Shown piece by piece: positions 37,635 to 48,914 of a stretch of DNA of 64,000 bases (positions within the stretch are counted from its first letter, which is position 1; each line of letters starts with the position of its first letter). The position numbers were made by a program, and so were the translations under genes. Origin of the DNA: Pyrocephalus nanus. Lineage: Eukaryota > Chordata > Aves > Passeriformes > Tyrannidae. The stretch covers positions 82,621,843 through 82,685,842 of the forward strand of contig CM076260.1 of assembly GCA_038380795.1 (NCBI GenBank), in the 5' to 3' direction. A model generated the notes under the pieces. It did no database searches. It was not told the DNA's origin and saw nothing but the letters and a program-made list of their open reading frames with translations.

Positions 37635-39265
37635 TGAGCGGACAAAAAAAACCCATCAAATTAATGTTAGTGTAAAAAATGCCAAGTAATTTATTTCGAG
37701 GAAAAATAGTCTAAACAGGTCTTATGGGATTGTGAACTTGTAAATGACAGTTACACCTCAGGGAAGAGGGCCAGCAATCATCACCAGCAGTTCTCTGAAG
37801 TCATTAACTTACGATACAGTAGCAGCCAAAAGGAAGAAGAAAGGTCAAACTTCTCCAGAAAGGGCACCGAGGACTTTGAGAAAGCATAATTTTGCTGTAG
37901 TAAAAGATCTCACACATCTTGGGCATTATCTGGAGTTCGATCCTCACATCACAAGGAATCATAGTGGTGTTAGAAAAAGTGCAGAGAAAAGCAGGAGAAT
38001 GGAGTAAAGATGTCAAGTAATTGTATTAAAATGAGAGACTTAAAGGGCTAAATCCTAAACTTTGAGTGGAGGACTCCCAGTGAGAAATGAGAAGGCAATT
38101 AATGAAGTGAATGCAGAGCTGCTAATTCACTGAACCCTTCATCATCCTGAAATTTGTTTCCATAAATTTTGGAGACAGTTTCAGCAGAGGATACAAGGAA
38201 TTAGAAATTCTGGGAAATAAGTCTAATACTGCATTAAAGAAAAGAAAAAGGAATTCCTTAATCAATTACTCTAGACATGGGAGGAACACTAGAGAGATAG
38301 TGGCCAGGAGTGCACGCTCTCCTGGGATAGCATCTCCTATACACTGGTGAAGGCAGAATGCTGGTCCAGCACAGTAGGGTAGTTCTTATATTCTTATTTC
38401 CAACACAGAGTCCTGTTGAGAGCTAATTTGCATCAGCTTCAGAGCATCCTAGTCTCCTCCCTTTTCCACAACTCATGTGCAAGAGCCAGCTGGTCTGCAG
38501 ACTGCAACAACATGCAGTGAGTGCATGAAAATCTCAGGCAACTTCTAGAGAGCGAGAGATGTAGTCAAATGATTAAGTCAACTGCTCCATATCATACTTG
38601 GCTGTTTAAGGACTTCTGTCAGAGGAAAGCATTTAGAACATCAGGCTGATAGGCAGTAATAACAAAAAATATAAATTATTCCTTCTGATTCCTTCTGTTC
38701 TCTTTTTGGCCCCAACAACAGGAATTGTTGAGAGTAGGATTATGGGAGGCCACGAACAAGCTTAAAATCTGTGCCCTACTTAACCACCTCTGATTTTTGT
38801 ATGTGGGAAGGAAGTGGCCTAAATCTGACCCATCTAATATATATAATATATTCCATGGCATGTAATGTTTTGACAGCTTAAGTAGATATACGAGCACTGA
38901 ATTGGTAACTCATTCAAATCAAGACTGGTATGCCTCCTATCTAAGTATTGGAAGTTCTGGTTTTATTCAGATAATTGTGTTTATTTTTTCTTTTCCAACA
39001 AGATAATTCTGCATATTACTTCAGTCTCTGGTATGTGTTAGTCTTGTCCAGGGTTTTTTTTTAATGCACTCTCATGAAATTTTAGATACAGATATCATCT
39101 GTGCTGGTAATGGGGAATGTAGGTGCTGGACAGGAGCAAAAGACTGAGAATCTACTTTTCCTGCTTCACAAACACATTGTTTATGTCAGATTTCTTTTCC
39201 CCTAAGTACAACTCTATGTGAACTGTGTGAACACATCATAAATGGGCTGATCTTGGTAATGTGTT
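37635..39265. other. Unique-looking sequence, no gene
   Basis: An 87-codon plus-strand frame rich in Lys/Arg (37744-38007) has no motif. A phrase at 38040-38085 (gggctaaatcctaaacttt) weakly resembles the palindromic families but is not extended. Confidence 0.45.
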
Positions 39266-39269
39266 TGCT

Positions 39270-39372
39270 AGGAATATTTCATTTTATAAATCAGGAGCTA
39301 AGCCACAGAGAAACTTGTGTTTTGTCAGGAGAAGTCAGTGGCAGAGAGATAAGAAATGGCTCTGCACTGCCT
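39270..39372 (-). mobile_element. MIR-like SINE relic
   Basis: The plus strand carries, in order, attttataaatcaggagct, agccacagagaaact, gtcagtggcagag and actgccttaaccacaaagct. This is the order of the reverse complement of MIR/CORE-SINE consensus ('attttacagatgaggaaact', 'aggcacagagaggtta', 'cagtggcagagc', 'ccttaaccactagacca'). Divergence is high, as expected for an amniote-wide ancient family. The tRNA-head end would be at the right (about 39372). Confidence 0.5.
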
Positions 39373-39586
39373 TAACCACAAAGCTGCTATAGATCAGTGG
39401 AAATGATGGGCCATGGAGCAAGTCCTTTGGTGAGCTCGAAACAACTGCAGAGCACTTCCAGGGACACAGTCTGAAGGAGAAAGATGAGTTTTATCTGCAC
39501 TGTCTAATCTCTTCTAATAATGATAAAATTTGGCACACATCAGATAATTTCCGTCCAAGCCCTTCAGCATGCCTGTTACATAGGTA

Positions 39587-39612
39587 AGTGGTATAACAGG
39601 AATTATACCACT
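39587..39612. repeat. 10-bp inverted repeat
   Basis: agtggtataa at 39587-39596 and ttataccact at 39603-39612 flank caggaa. It overlaps a strong plus-strand 5' splice-site-like sequence (tag then gtaagt at 39584). Function unknown. Confidence 0.6.
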
Positions 39613-40744
39613 GGGAACTTGCACAAGGAGAGAGACTAGGTCTGTTTTTAGGAAAGCTCTCAATAGATCCCAGAAGCTTGGACCTTCAGCCATTTGTTTT
39701 AGTCACATGTAAATGTATGATTTTATTAGTTCTTTAGTGCTCCCCTCCTCCTTTTTCTCTCTCTGAATTTCTTTCCTCAACACTGTTTTTCTTTTGCCCA
39801 GCAAATGCTGGTTGCTCTTGACAGCTCAGCCTCCAAGTCTTAAACAATTCTGTGTCTCTGCTAAAGCCTTTTTTTAACTCCTAAACCCCAAATCATGGGC
39901 TGGATGACCGGGAAAACTGGATTAACACTCAAGAACATTGTTCTCGTACTGCACAGAGAGAGAACCAAGGGAATCAGAAGTGTATCCAGATCATGCTTTA
40001 TTCCTGTGGAAGTCTGTCTTAATTGCTGTCATTGCTCACAGACAATGAATTAACAGCTTGGAAATAGTGCTTCCCACATCCCCACATCTTTTGCTCAGGC
40101 CTAGGATCAACGTGAACTGGGAGTAGATGTGCTTGCAAGTAGTCTATTCTCGGAGCAATCTATGTTCTGCAACAATGCTGTAGTGTCTAATTGCTTTTGA
40201 AAAAAAATTTCTGCATGAAAAATGTTACATATATGTCTCCATAAATAACAACTTTCCCTTTTAAAGGAGTATCAGAAATATAGGTCAACAATTTACTGTG
40301 GAGGTACCAAAGGCTGGAGAAGTGGACTGTTACCTCTTTCAGTGGCTATCTTGACAGCTAGGTAAGAAGATAAAATATATGGACATGATTTTGCAACACT
40401 TTATCCCAAAATATGAGTTCACCTGCTGAAAAGAATCTCTATCTAGATATAGTTTTTATCTGCCCTTTCCCTCATTGATTTCATTTTGTCGTTGATTTTC
40501 TCCTGCCTTTTACCTTTATTCTCTTCTTCTTTGCCATCTAATAGGAATTGCTATGGAGGTCTTCTGTAAAGCCTGGGAAGGCAAGGTGAGGATAGAGAGA
40601 TATTCTGCAACATTCTTAAAACAGAGCTGTGTAAGGCACTGAAGAATCCCTGCACTCATTTAGTTTTAGCTTTGAAAGCTCAGTTAAGATACTTGTTCCT
40701 TCGGGTTAGGACTGAGAGGAGCACCAAAAGTGATTAAGTGGATT

Positions 40745-40762
40745 AAAAAAAAAAAAAAAAAA
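40745..40762. repeat. Poly(A) run, 18 bases
   Basis: Uninterrupted A18. No recognisable retroposed body upstream. Confidence 0.95.
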
Positions 40763-41093
40763 GAGATGTTAACATAGGTTTCTGGAAAAAAACAATCTTG
40801 CTATTTCCTAAACCCATGATAAGGAGAATGGCTGAAGGAACTTTGCTCATTCAGAGACTCTAATTCTGAGTGCAATTTCATATTGATTGAATGGCTGAGA
40901 TAGGGTTGTGTGGGTCACTTTTTCCTTTTTAATGATTCATGTTAGAGTGGCCTATAAACAAGCTTCCCAATGTCTTTACTTTTTTTTCCTCTGTTCTGAG
41001 GGAATAATATAGCATGCAGCAAGGTGGGTTGCGTTACTTTGGCAACAGGTTAACTGGTAAAGTAACAAGTACAGAACAAATCTGTCCCTTCAG

Positions 41094-41292
41094 GCCTTAG
41101 GCAGGTGAGCTTATCTTGTAATCGGGAATTCTGGGGACTCAGAAAGGTCACTCCATTTTGCAAGCAATCAAATCCGCAGCTGCATTCTTGGACACAGTAT
41201 CAGTACAAGCATAAAGCTGAGCAGTTCAAAGGTTACAAATTAAGAGATGCAGTTGCTCAATTTATTTTTTCTGTCAATACCAAAATGAAAGA
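41094..41292 (+). CDS. Candidate plus-strand exon, unidentified
   Basis: A good 3' splice site (caaatctgtcccttcag, exon from 41094) and a 5' splice site (aaaga then gtaagt, exon to 41292) enclose 199 bases open in the frame with two leading bases (phase 1 to phase 2), about 65 residues containing two Cys and many Lys/Gln (CNREFWGLRKVTPFC...). No family recognised. Confidence 0.25.
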
Positions 41293-42087
41293 GTAAGTCC
41301 CGTGGGAGCACATTATACATGGACATAGTTGTAGCGAAGAGCTTGAGCATACTAATATATTTCTCATGTATTTTAGAAATATGGCAGACTACTGAAGTCT
41401 TTGATTAGGAAAGCCAGGAACCAGATAAGAAAATACAAAAAGAACTGGAAAAATCCCTGTGATATGATGCAAAACTGAAAAGGAAAAGTTGTAACTCAAG
41501 GCAGAGAACATTCCATTGGGTCTCTGAAGGAATGGACAAGGAACAGTAATTAAGTACCAAAGTCTGCTTCACTATACACTCTCTGGGTTATCCTTGTATT
41601 GAGATACGCATCTCTCTGTAGTCACAAAACTAAATAAAAGGTGAATTCTGACATGCTTGCTAGAAAATACATGACAGAAAAGAATTGGTTACATATTGAG
41701 AAAAGCAAAGCACACCATCTTTAATGTTAAATCTTTACATTTTGTTTCTACACAAGTTGTCTTTGGTTGCACAGGCAAGTCTAAAAGATTTCTTTACAAC
41801 TTTCATACTTAGACTTCTGGCTGTGTGAGTAATAAGATTTTATTAGTCATTCAAATTTTTCAGATGGCCAAGGAATCAAATAAATAATATGTTCCTCACA
41901 AATTTTTTTCTTTTGTTGCCATTTATGAAATTGTTTTGATGTTATGAGGATTTTGCTTATTTTCTTCTGCCAATATCAGATCTTATGTTATTGCTCTCCT
42001 GACTCCAGCCTGGTATAACTCATTCTACCACAGCACCATCTATGAGGATGAAGATGTAGATATTTAATATACACATCCTCTTTAAGA

Positions 42088-42222
42088 CCCTGAGATTAGC
42101 TCGGTTGGAGCCTGGTGCTAATAATGCAAGGGTTGTAGGTTTGATCCCTGTAGGGGCCATTCACTTATGAGTTGGACTTGATGATCCTTGTGGGTCCCTT
42201 CCAACTCAGAATATTCTGTGAT
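42088..42222 (+). mobile_element. tRNA-Ile-headed SINE with CR1 tail (TguSINE1-like)
   Basis: Composite non-autonomous retrotransposon. The 5' half resembles a tRNA-Ile(AAT) gene: A box tagctcggttgg at 42097-42108, anticodon loop with AAT at 42120-42122, B box ggtttgatccc at 42138-42148, and an acceptor-side end at about 42151-42160 reading ggggcca. Directly after it, 42171-42222 matches the 3' end of a CR1 LINE (gttggacttgatgatccttg, then a pyrimidine-rich block and attctgtgat). This head-tail combination is the known structure of TguSINE1, mobilised by CR1 machinery in passerine birds. The tRNA half has several substitutions and a shortened D arm, so it is a SINE head and not a working tRNA gene. 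I see no clear target-site duplication. The 5' boundary is uncertain by about 5 bases. Confidence 0.88.
42097..42148 (+). promoter_or_regulatory. RNA polymerase III type 2 internal promoter (A and B boxes) of the SINE
   Basis: The A box (42097-42108) and B box (42138-42148) are about 30 bases apart, as in tRNA genes. The A box departs from the usual TRGCNNAGYNGG at one place (G for A), and the B box has T for the conserved C in GGTTCGA. These changes suggest weakened or lost activity, as expected for an old copy. Confidence 0.6.
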
Positions 42223-42589
42223 AATAATCAACAACTGGTCTCCATCTCTCCCTTAAAAAAAATTCAGAGACCCAGGCACATCCTCACATCAAAGAAAGGT
42301 TTATTATTTGGAAAGCATTCAGGAAGAAAACCATTTAGGTAGAAGATAAAATAATGTGATCATAAATGTTTTTTTTTTTAAGTCACATTATATATCTGGT
42401 CCATATTTTAATTAATGTGTATGGCTTTTTATTTCTGTTGTTACTCAGACATTCATAACTGTAATTTGATGTGAACTGGGTCTGAATCCTTGCATACATA
42501 GGCTTTCAGATGTGGTACAGCAGCACATTCAAATGCCACAAGGAAACCATTAGACATACCCATGTTGTCTGCTGGGCAGAGCAACGAGG

Positions 42590-43130
42590 CTGTCTTTGAA
42601 ACCAAATTCACTGGCTATGCACACAGTGAACCTGCAAACACGGCCCCACGCACGGTGGGATGGTGCCTAATAGAGCATGCAAGCTCCTGTGTGCCAAAGT
42701 GAGTTAAAACAACACAGGTATACCCAGGCAGGCCGCTGGTGCCTGGCTGCAAATCCACAAGTCACCCACATCAGTAAGAGACAGGCAGGTTGTTGCATGC
42801 TCACAGCCACCTTCAAAACTGATTTTAGAAGAGGTGTGAACACAGCTGCTAGGGGTGATTCACTGCTGCCTCGTTTTGGTTTCTCACGCAGTTTCATGTG
42901 GCTGGGAAGGGGGGAGCTGGTGCATGACATAGAGAATGAAACTGATGTTATCAGAATGATGAGGGAAAATGCATAGATAAAATAATAAGCACATAGCACC
43001 AGTGTTATGTAGTGGTGAAAGGGGGGAACCATGCAGCATGAGGCCGGTTGTACAGGTAAGAATGACTTGCACTTGTCAAGATTCGTGGTGTTTTGCACCA
43101 GGACATGCCAGTTCATTAGGATCCCATTAA
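42590..43130. other. GC-richer segment with long opposing frames
   Basis: Contains CpGs at several places (cacggccccacgcacggtgg near 42640) and a 149-codon open frame on the minus strand (42667-43116) opposite a 99-codon frame on the plus strand (42677-42976). The minus-strand translation has two hydrophobic stretches but no family motif. A perfect plus-strand 5' splice-site-like sequence (acag then gtaaga) occurs at 43049-43058. It lies between the tRNA-Ile SINE and a CR1 tail, so an unrecognised repeat (for example a solo LTR) is a real alternative. Confidence 0.35.
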
Positions 43131-43195
43131 GAAAGGTGCTCAGACTCTGTAAAGCATAGCTTAAAACGCCAGTTATTTGGGTGAATGTTATAAAG

Positions 43196-43254
43196 AAGGT
43201 TGGACTTCATGATCATTTGAGGTATTTTACAGTATGAATGATTCTATGGTTCTC
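43196..43254 (+). mobile_element. CR1 LINE 3'-end fragment
   Basis: A short, 5'-truncated CR1 copy retaining only the terminal region: ggttggacttcatgatca, a degraded pyrimidine block, then atgattctatggttct, which is the CR1 3'-terminal short tandem motif. No coding part remains. It lies about 1 kb downstream of the tRNA-Ile SINE, whose tail is related to the same CR1 3' end. Confidence 0.8.
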
Positions 43255-43984
43255 TTACTCTGATAGTAAGTGATAGGTGAGTTCAGACGTGTCAAGCACG
43301 TTCAGCTTTGGGTGGGCAGACAAGGAGTGAAGTGTGTTTTCCCTGATGTATTTTCTATGTATCTCAAACATGTAGCAGTGTCATCTGGAAATTCTTCAGT
43401 GCTACAACCCTTGCCAATATTTTCACCATCTGTGCCCTTCTGTCAGCATCTCTAATATTGATCCTGATTCTTCAAAGGCAGCCTTTTGTCATTTTCCCCA
43501 GTTTCATGGAAAAAGAAACATAATGTTCCTCTTGAAAAAGACATAGGTTAACTGATCTTCAATTCTCAGAAAAATATCAAACCAGGTATTTAAGCAATGT
43601 ATTTGTAATTCCTAGAAGGCTGCAGGATAATAAGTAAAGAGCAGGGAGAGCTTATAAAGAACAAGTGACATAGTACTAATCCAATTTCCTCCTATAACAC
43701 GGTAATTGGCCATGTGGATATCGGAGAAATAGTGAATGGCTATCTTGATTTGGTCTTAGGTGATATAAGCAACTTAGGGATATATGGTAAAGTAAATCTT
43801 ATAATAGACTGGAAAACTGGTTAGAAAATTGTACTCAAAGGATACTTACTAATATTGCTCTGTCAAAATAGATGACTGTATTGAGCATGTTTAGAAAAGT
43901 CTTTTCCTAAATGAATATTTTCACCATTTTCACTAGTGACTTAGATGTTTAGGGGAAAAGTAATTTATTTTATTAAAATACTAA

Positions 43985-44570
43985 GTATGTAAACTGTGTT
44001 TCAATAAGGGCAAGCACAAAGTAGTACACTGAACAAAATTATTTGCATGATTAAAAAATGGAGAACAAATAGTTAAAGGGCCTTTCTGGGCAAGATGATT
44101 AGGAGATTTAGTAGATCACAAACTGAATATAATGAAGGATGCACAAAGATGAGTATGATACTTTAAAAGTATGTGTCATAACTCCCCCAGTTAGCTCTGG
44201 CAAGACCTCATCTGAAGCCTCATGCTCAGGCTTGAGCAGCCCTTTTTAAGAAATCTTTGAACCAGAAGGAAGCAGCAAGGATGATCAAAATCCTAGAAAA
44301 TCTGACCTCTAAGACTGAAAGGATGAGGTTTGTTTAGTCTAGGGAAGGGAGAACTGAGGAGAGATGTGAGAACAGTCTTAAAGTACATAGAGACTGCTGT
44401 GGAAAGGTTAAAAACAAATTGTTCTTCTTGTTTATTGGAAGTCAAGAAAAAATAAAATATGTTCAAACTGCAGTGCAGGGAATTCGGGTCAGACACAAAG
44501 GGAAGACTTCCCAGCTGTAAAATGATTAAGCACTGGAACAGATTCCTCACCAGATACAATACTTCAGGGC
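43985..44570 (+). mobile_element. Old CR1 (L3-like) LINE fragment, reverse transcriptase C-terminal part
   Basis: Diverged CR1 body. Landmarks in order on the plus strand are the agtagatcacaaactgaata block (about 44110), the gctctggcaagacctcatct block (about 44195), gcaaggatgatcaaa (about 44275), ggtttgtttagtctaggga (about 44328), a run ending aaagtacatagagactgct (about 44380) and gattaagcactggaacagat (about 44524). These follow the order of the C-terminal coding part of reptile/bird CR1 elements. The copy has indels and no long frame, lacks the 5' part, and its 3' UTR is not recognisable. It looks older than the CR1 copy at 36 kb. Similarity beyond 44570 fades. Confidence 0.82.
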
Positions 44571-44599
44571 CCTTTGATGTACTTCCAGCCTTCTTACAT

Positions 44600-47500
44600 G
44601 GTATGAAGAATCTTTCCCCAACAGTTCAGTTTAGGAAATGTTTTGTGTAAGTGGAAATGAGAAATGTTAGAAGGCAAGATGTGGGGACAAGTTTATATTT
44701 TGGCTTGGATGGAGAGAGCTGGGTTAGGGGAAAATTCATGCAGGAAATGCAGTACAGTGGTGATGTGGTCACTAAAAAGTAGAGAAGAAAATGGACCTAA
44801 AACCAAATGAGGTTTTTGGTAGAATGTGAGCTCCACTGTGACTCCAAGTAAGGAGAGTAAGTGGCTCACTATGCTTGATACATAGGCATCTGAAACTGTA
44901 AATATAATCGAAATATCTTGAGTTTTCTAATTTTGTGTCATTGCCCAAATAATGCATAAGATGTGTAATAAAACCATCTTCAAATACCCACCATTTGATT
45001 AGGATGCTGTCAGTGGTGCATTATTTGGTAAAGGTCAATTGCATTACGTTTCATGAACTTGCTGACAGAAGACGGTGAAAAAGATTTCATGCCATAAATG
45101 GTGTTTTAAGAACAGAACATAGGCTTTTGAAGAAATTATTTCCTTTCACAATGCTTGGAATACATACCCTAGTCTACACATATGTCAGCTTACTGTTCTG
45201 AAAGATTTATCTTCCATTATCTCATACATTGTTGAGGCTGTTTGGGAATTCATGCTTGGTGCATTTGTCTGACAAAGCAATCTTTTGCTTCAGGATTCAG
45301 TATTTTACGCAGCTTAGTGCTAAGCACAGCTGTCCAGGGCCACATGGTAATTCTGGGTAAAAAAAATTAATTGAATTACACCAGCAGAATATTTTAGGGA
45401 CATTCATAAGGAAATCCTAAGCTTTATAAACTTCCTAGTAAAGCTTGTTTTTTGCCTATATCTATAGTGCACTAGTACCAACATACTATTTCACTTGTAA
45501 CAGTGAACTGATAATAGAATACTAGACAAAATTATGGTGGAAAGCTACAGTTCTGGCTAAGTACAGAAGTTACAATGTTTTCTTCAAATCCAGCTAATCC
45601 AAATATCCCCCTCGCAGATGAACGTAACCTTTCTCAAAATATATTTATATGACTAAAACAAAAAAAAGCCAAAGTAACACAAATGGAGTTTAAACCAAAC
45701 TAATGATGTGAAGGTAAGTAACCTGTACTGTGAATATGTATTTAAAAGGTTATCTTGAAAATGTACTAGTGTGGGATAACTGTACCTTGAAATTCCCTTC
45801 AAAAATGTATCCTTGGCTAAGTGTGTTTGTACAGCAAGAATAAGTTTCACCTCAAAGGGTTTACAAACTAAATAAATAAAAAAGAGGTGGGAGTATGCAG
45901 AGAAATGAGCATGTTCAAGATTTTGAAGCCAGGGAGTTGAAAGTATTATCAGTAGTATTACTGAGTCTCAGTTCAGTGACTCAGAGAAGCACATCACCTG
46001 AAGAAACCTAAGTTTTACAAACAAATACTTCTTAAAGGTCCAACTGCATCTGGCTTGCTCACCATATTTGTCTTATTGCTTTCAAAAGGCTACTCATATG
46101 AATGAAGTAAGACAGTTTAGCCCTAGAGTTTTATAGTCTTTCATCTCTTTCGGCTGCTTACATCCCTTCTTTCTTTGACAAACAGATCAGCAGATCTTCC
46201 CCATAAAGATACTTTGTGAAGGTTGTGAAGGTAGTGAGTCTTCATTAGACTCTTTCCACCTTTCTGTCACTCTATTCTCCCTTTACAATGTCTATTCTTG
46301 TAAGTAATTTTATCAAGTTTCTGGTGACACAAAAATCTCTCTTCTATTTATTTCAGAATTCCTTTCAGCATCACTATTTCCTTACAAATAGTCCTTTTCC
46401 ATTTCTAGTATTATTTCCATATGCTTCAGATTATTTTCCCTCAATCTGTTACCTTGTTAGACGTGTTTTTTCACAGTTTTTTTCCACCCATGATTTAGTT
46501 GCATTACTCTTGATCTGTCTACACTGTTATTTGTATCTCCTAACAAATTAGAATCATATTGTAGCCTTTTACCATAGTCAACAGTGGGAATTTTTAAATC
46601 CTTAATCAGGAAACATGATGGCTTTGTATCTGATCTCCTTGGCACAGCAGGATACTCCCTAATCTCCACCTTTGCTTTCTTCCTTCTTCCTCTTCCTAAT
46701 TTTACCTTACTTCTCTGCTTCTTCTTCAAAAAGCCACAAACATGCAGACATCACCGTGCATGTTAAAAAAAATTCATGTCTTGATCTGAATTATGTTTGT
46801 CTTCTAGTCATGGATTTTTTAAGGTAAGATCACCCTAAACTAATCTGTTCTGCCTAGGATTAATGTATCTCCATTTACTCTAATTCATGCATTGATCTGT
46901 CAGTCACAAGGTTTGCATTAATTCTTTATATTGTCACAAACCGGAGATGATTTTTTTCCCCTCTGGGTTCTTTGGTGGAATTAAGTGTCTAAATTAGTGC
47001 TCTGTACAGTCATGGATAATGAAAATCCTAGCAGAATCATCAATATTTGTCTTTTGCTGAAAATAAGGCCGCTAAGCAATGTCTATGGTTACTCAAATTA
47101 AGTACACATTACTAAGAATTTCACCCATGAAATCTGTACCAGTTCCCTTCTGCTTCTCTAAAAATGCTATAACGCCACGGAAAACAAAGTTTAGGGCTCA
47201 AAACAATGCATGTAGTGATCTGGAGAAGGCAGTCTGATCCCATTTTTTTCTGTATGGTCTAACATAAAATAATCAGGTGATCTAATGTAAAATATTGCCT
47301 CCCTCTGCAAGCTCTTCTTTTCCATAGTGTTTAATATCATAACCTTTCAAACATCTTGGAGCACATAAAAGCAAAGGAAAGTAATACCAAAGTATTCTGG
47401 CATCTGAAGCTTTAGTAAAGGCAAGAAGAATTTGTTAAGCAGCTACTAATTTACTTTGTAACTGTTGTTCATAACTTGATCTCTTGTGAATCTTGTGGTA

Positions 47501-48790
47501 ACTGGAAAGTAAAAGCTGAATTACAGGACTGTAGTAAATATATTAGGCATGACAATGATCTGTCACAATTGATTCTGCTTGTATTAAAGAGAAAGATGTT
47601 TTTATGTTTAAAGATGAATGTTGAAGTTAGATCTAGGTTCAGCTGATGACTGGATCACACATTCCCACAAAACTCAGGGATGTCTCCCTTAGAACCTGAT
47701 TCTTCCACCTCCATGTTGAATAAAACTGTTATTTTGGCAGTAACAATCATTCAGTGGTTGCTTAAGGGCATGTCAGCCTAGACCCCATGGCAGCATACAG
47801 GTTCTTGAGAGAAGAATGAAAAAACCTAGTTGAATAACAAGAACTAATGATGAGAACTAATGGTGAGTTAATGAGTTCAGGGACAGCACAATATTGTTGG
47901 GACCCCAAGAAGAATCACTTATCTCAAGGTAGAATTAGCTCACACAGATCTGTCTCAGACCTCTCTCTCACAAAACCCTGCAAAGGTCTGAGTGGTTAAT
48001 CCTGGGTTTTTGCATCTCTGAACATTAAGGTTCATCTGTACTAACACTTCAGTGCCAATCAGGAATGCACTCATGAAATGATTCTCCTCATAGCCCCTGC
48101 TTGTGCACTTTGGTTTGCATTGTAGAGAAGCTATGGAGTATGCAAAATGGCATCCTTCTGGATTAAACTTGTATGGGAAATTCTCTAAGAGCACACCTAC
48201 TGCATTTGAACTGCTAATAAACATTCAGTCCATGAGATGACACTAGTGCTGCATGTGAAACACAGTATTGAGGCTGGGCCCTCTGCAGAGTTTCGTTCTG
48301 CAGATCCAATTCCATTGCCCTGATTGCTAATATAGATATAACCAGTAAATATACTTGCTCCTTAATTTGTGAGTTTTTCCTACAGCAAAAGCCTTAAAAC
48401 AAAAGATTATTTGTATGACTTTATCAGTGATGGAACTCTACAGATTTCAAAAGCATTACACTTGGAATGATAGTTAACCAATGACAACATAAAATGTGTG
48501 AATGTGGATCAAATCATTAATATAGGTAAAGCTGATATAAAATGACAGCTCTTTAACTGCACATCATCCCAAGAGAGTGAAATAAATATCTTCCAGTAAT
48601 AATTTATTAAATAGTGGGTACAACAAAGTACTTGTGAATACAGACATGTATATATCTCTGTTAGATAGAAATCCTACAAACTCTGTTATGGGAGTCCCAA
48701 AATTACTAATAGAAGATGAACGTGTTTAATAAAAGAGAAACCCTCTTTAGATTTCAGTTTCATAAATCCTAGAGGATGACATTACTTATT
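44600..48790. other. Unique-looking sequence, no confident gene
   Basis: AT-rich. A strong isolated plus-strand 5' splice-site-like sequence (gaag then gtaagt, 45711) has no open or well-bounded exon before it. Frames of 60-90 codons lack motifs. Confidence 0.5.
47955..48224 (-). other. Open frame of 89 codons with extracellular-like composition
   Basis: Minus-strand frame whose translation contains four Cys (EGC, LQC, PKC, QRC) in a 45-residue stretch. A weak 3' splice-site-like gaatgtttattag lies just upstream (about 48203-48215). No convincing 5' splice site, only ttttgtgaga near 47970. Insufficient to call an exon. Confidence 0.15.
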
Positions 48791-48799
48791 CTCTCCTAG

Positions 48800-48909
48800 G
48801 AAGAAAGATGCTGAATGCCGTGTTCAGAGGTTTCATCGACCAAGTGACTACATTTGGAGCAGATTCATGACAAAGCTTGCATCCCATCAGTGAAGTGGCT
48901 TGGAGGAAG
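48800..48909 (+). ncRNA. Candidate non-coding (or terminal coding) exon
   Basis: 110 bases framed by near-consensus splice signals: ttacttattctctcctag before 48800 and gaggaag then gtaaga after 48909. All three frames contain a stop. The longest is 30 codons from the exon start, ending at a TGA 16 bases before the 5' splice site. This pattern suits a long non-coding RNA exon, a UTR exon, or the last coding part of a gene with a short downstream UTR exon. Confidence 0.3.
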
Positions 48910-48914
48910 GTAAG

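Larger units (their letters stand above)
39375..42085. other. Unique-looking sequence between MIR-like relic and SINE
   Basis: Includes the candidate exon at 41094-41292, A18 at 40745 and the inverted repeat at 39587. At 40338-40362 opposing splice-like signals define a possible 24-base minus-strand micro-exon. Nothing else is recognised. Confidence 0.45.

Noticed and set aside
42088..42160. A functional tRNA-Ile gene
   Set aside because: The D arm is shortened, A and B boxes carry changes, the acceptor stem does not pair well, and it runs straight into a CR1 tail; it is a SINE head.
45660..45720. Plus-strand exon ending at gaag/gtaagt (45711)
   Set aside because: The upstream 50 bases are purine-rich with no pyrimidine tract for a 3' splice site, and the frames are closed.
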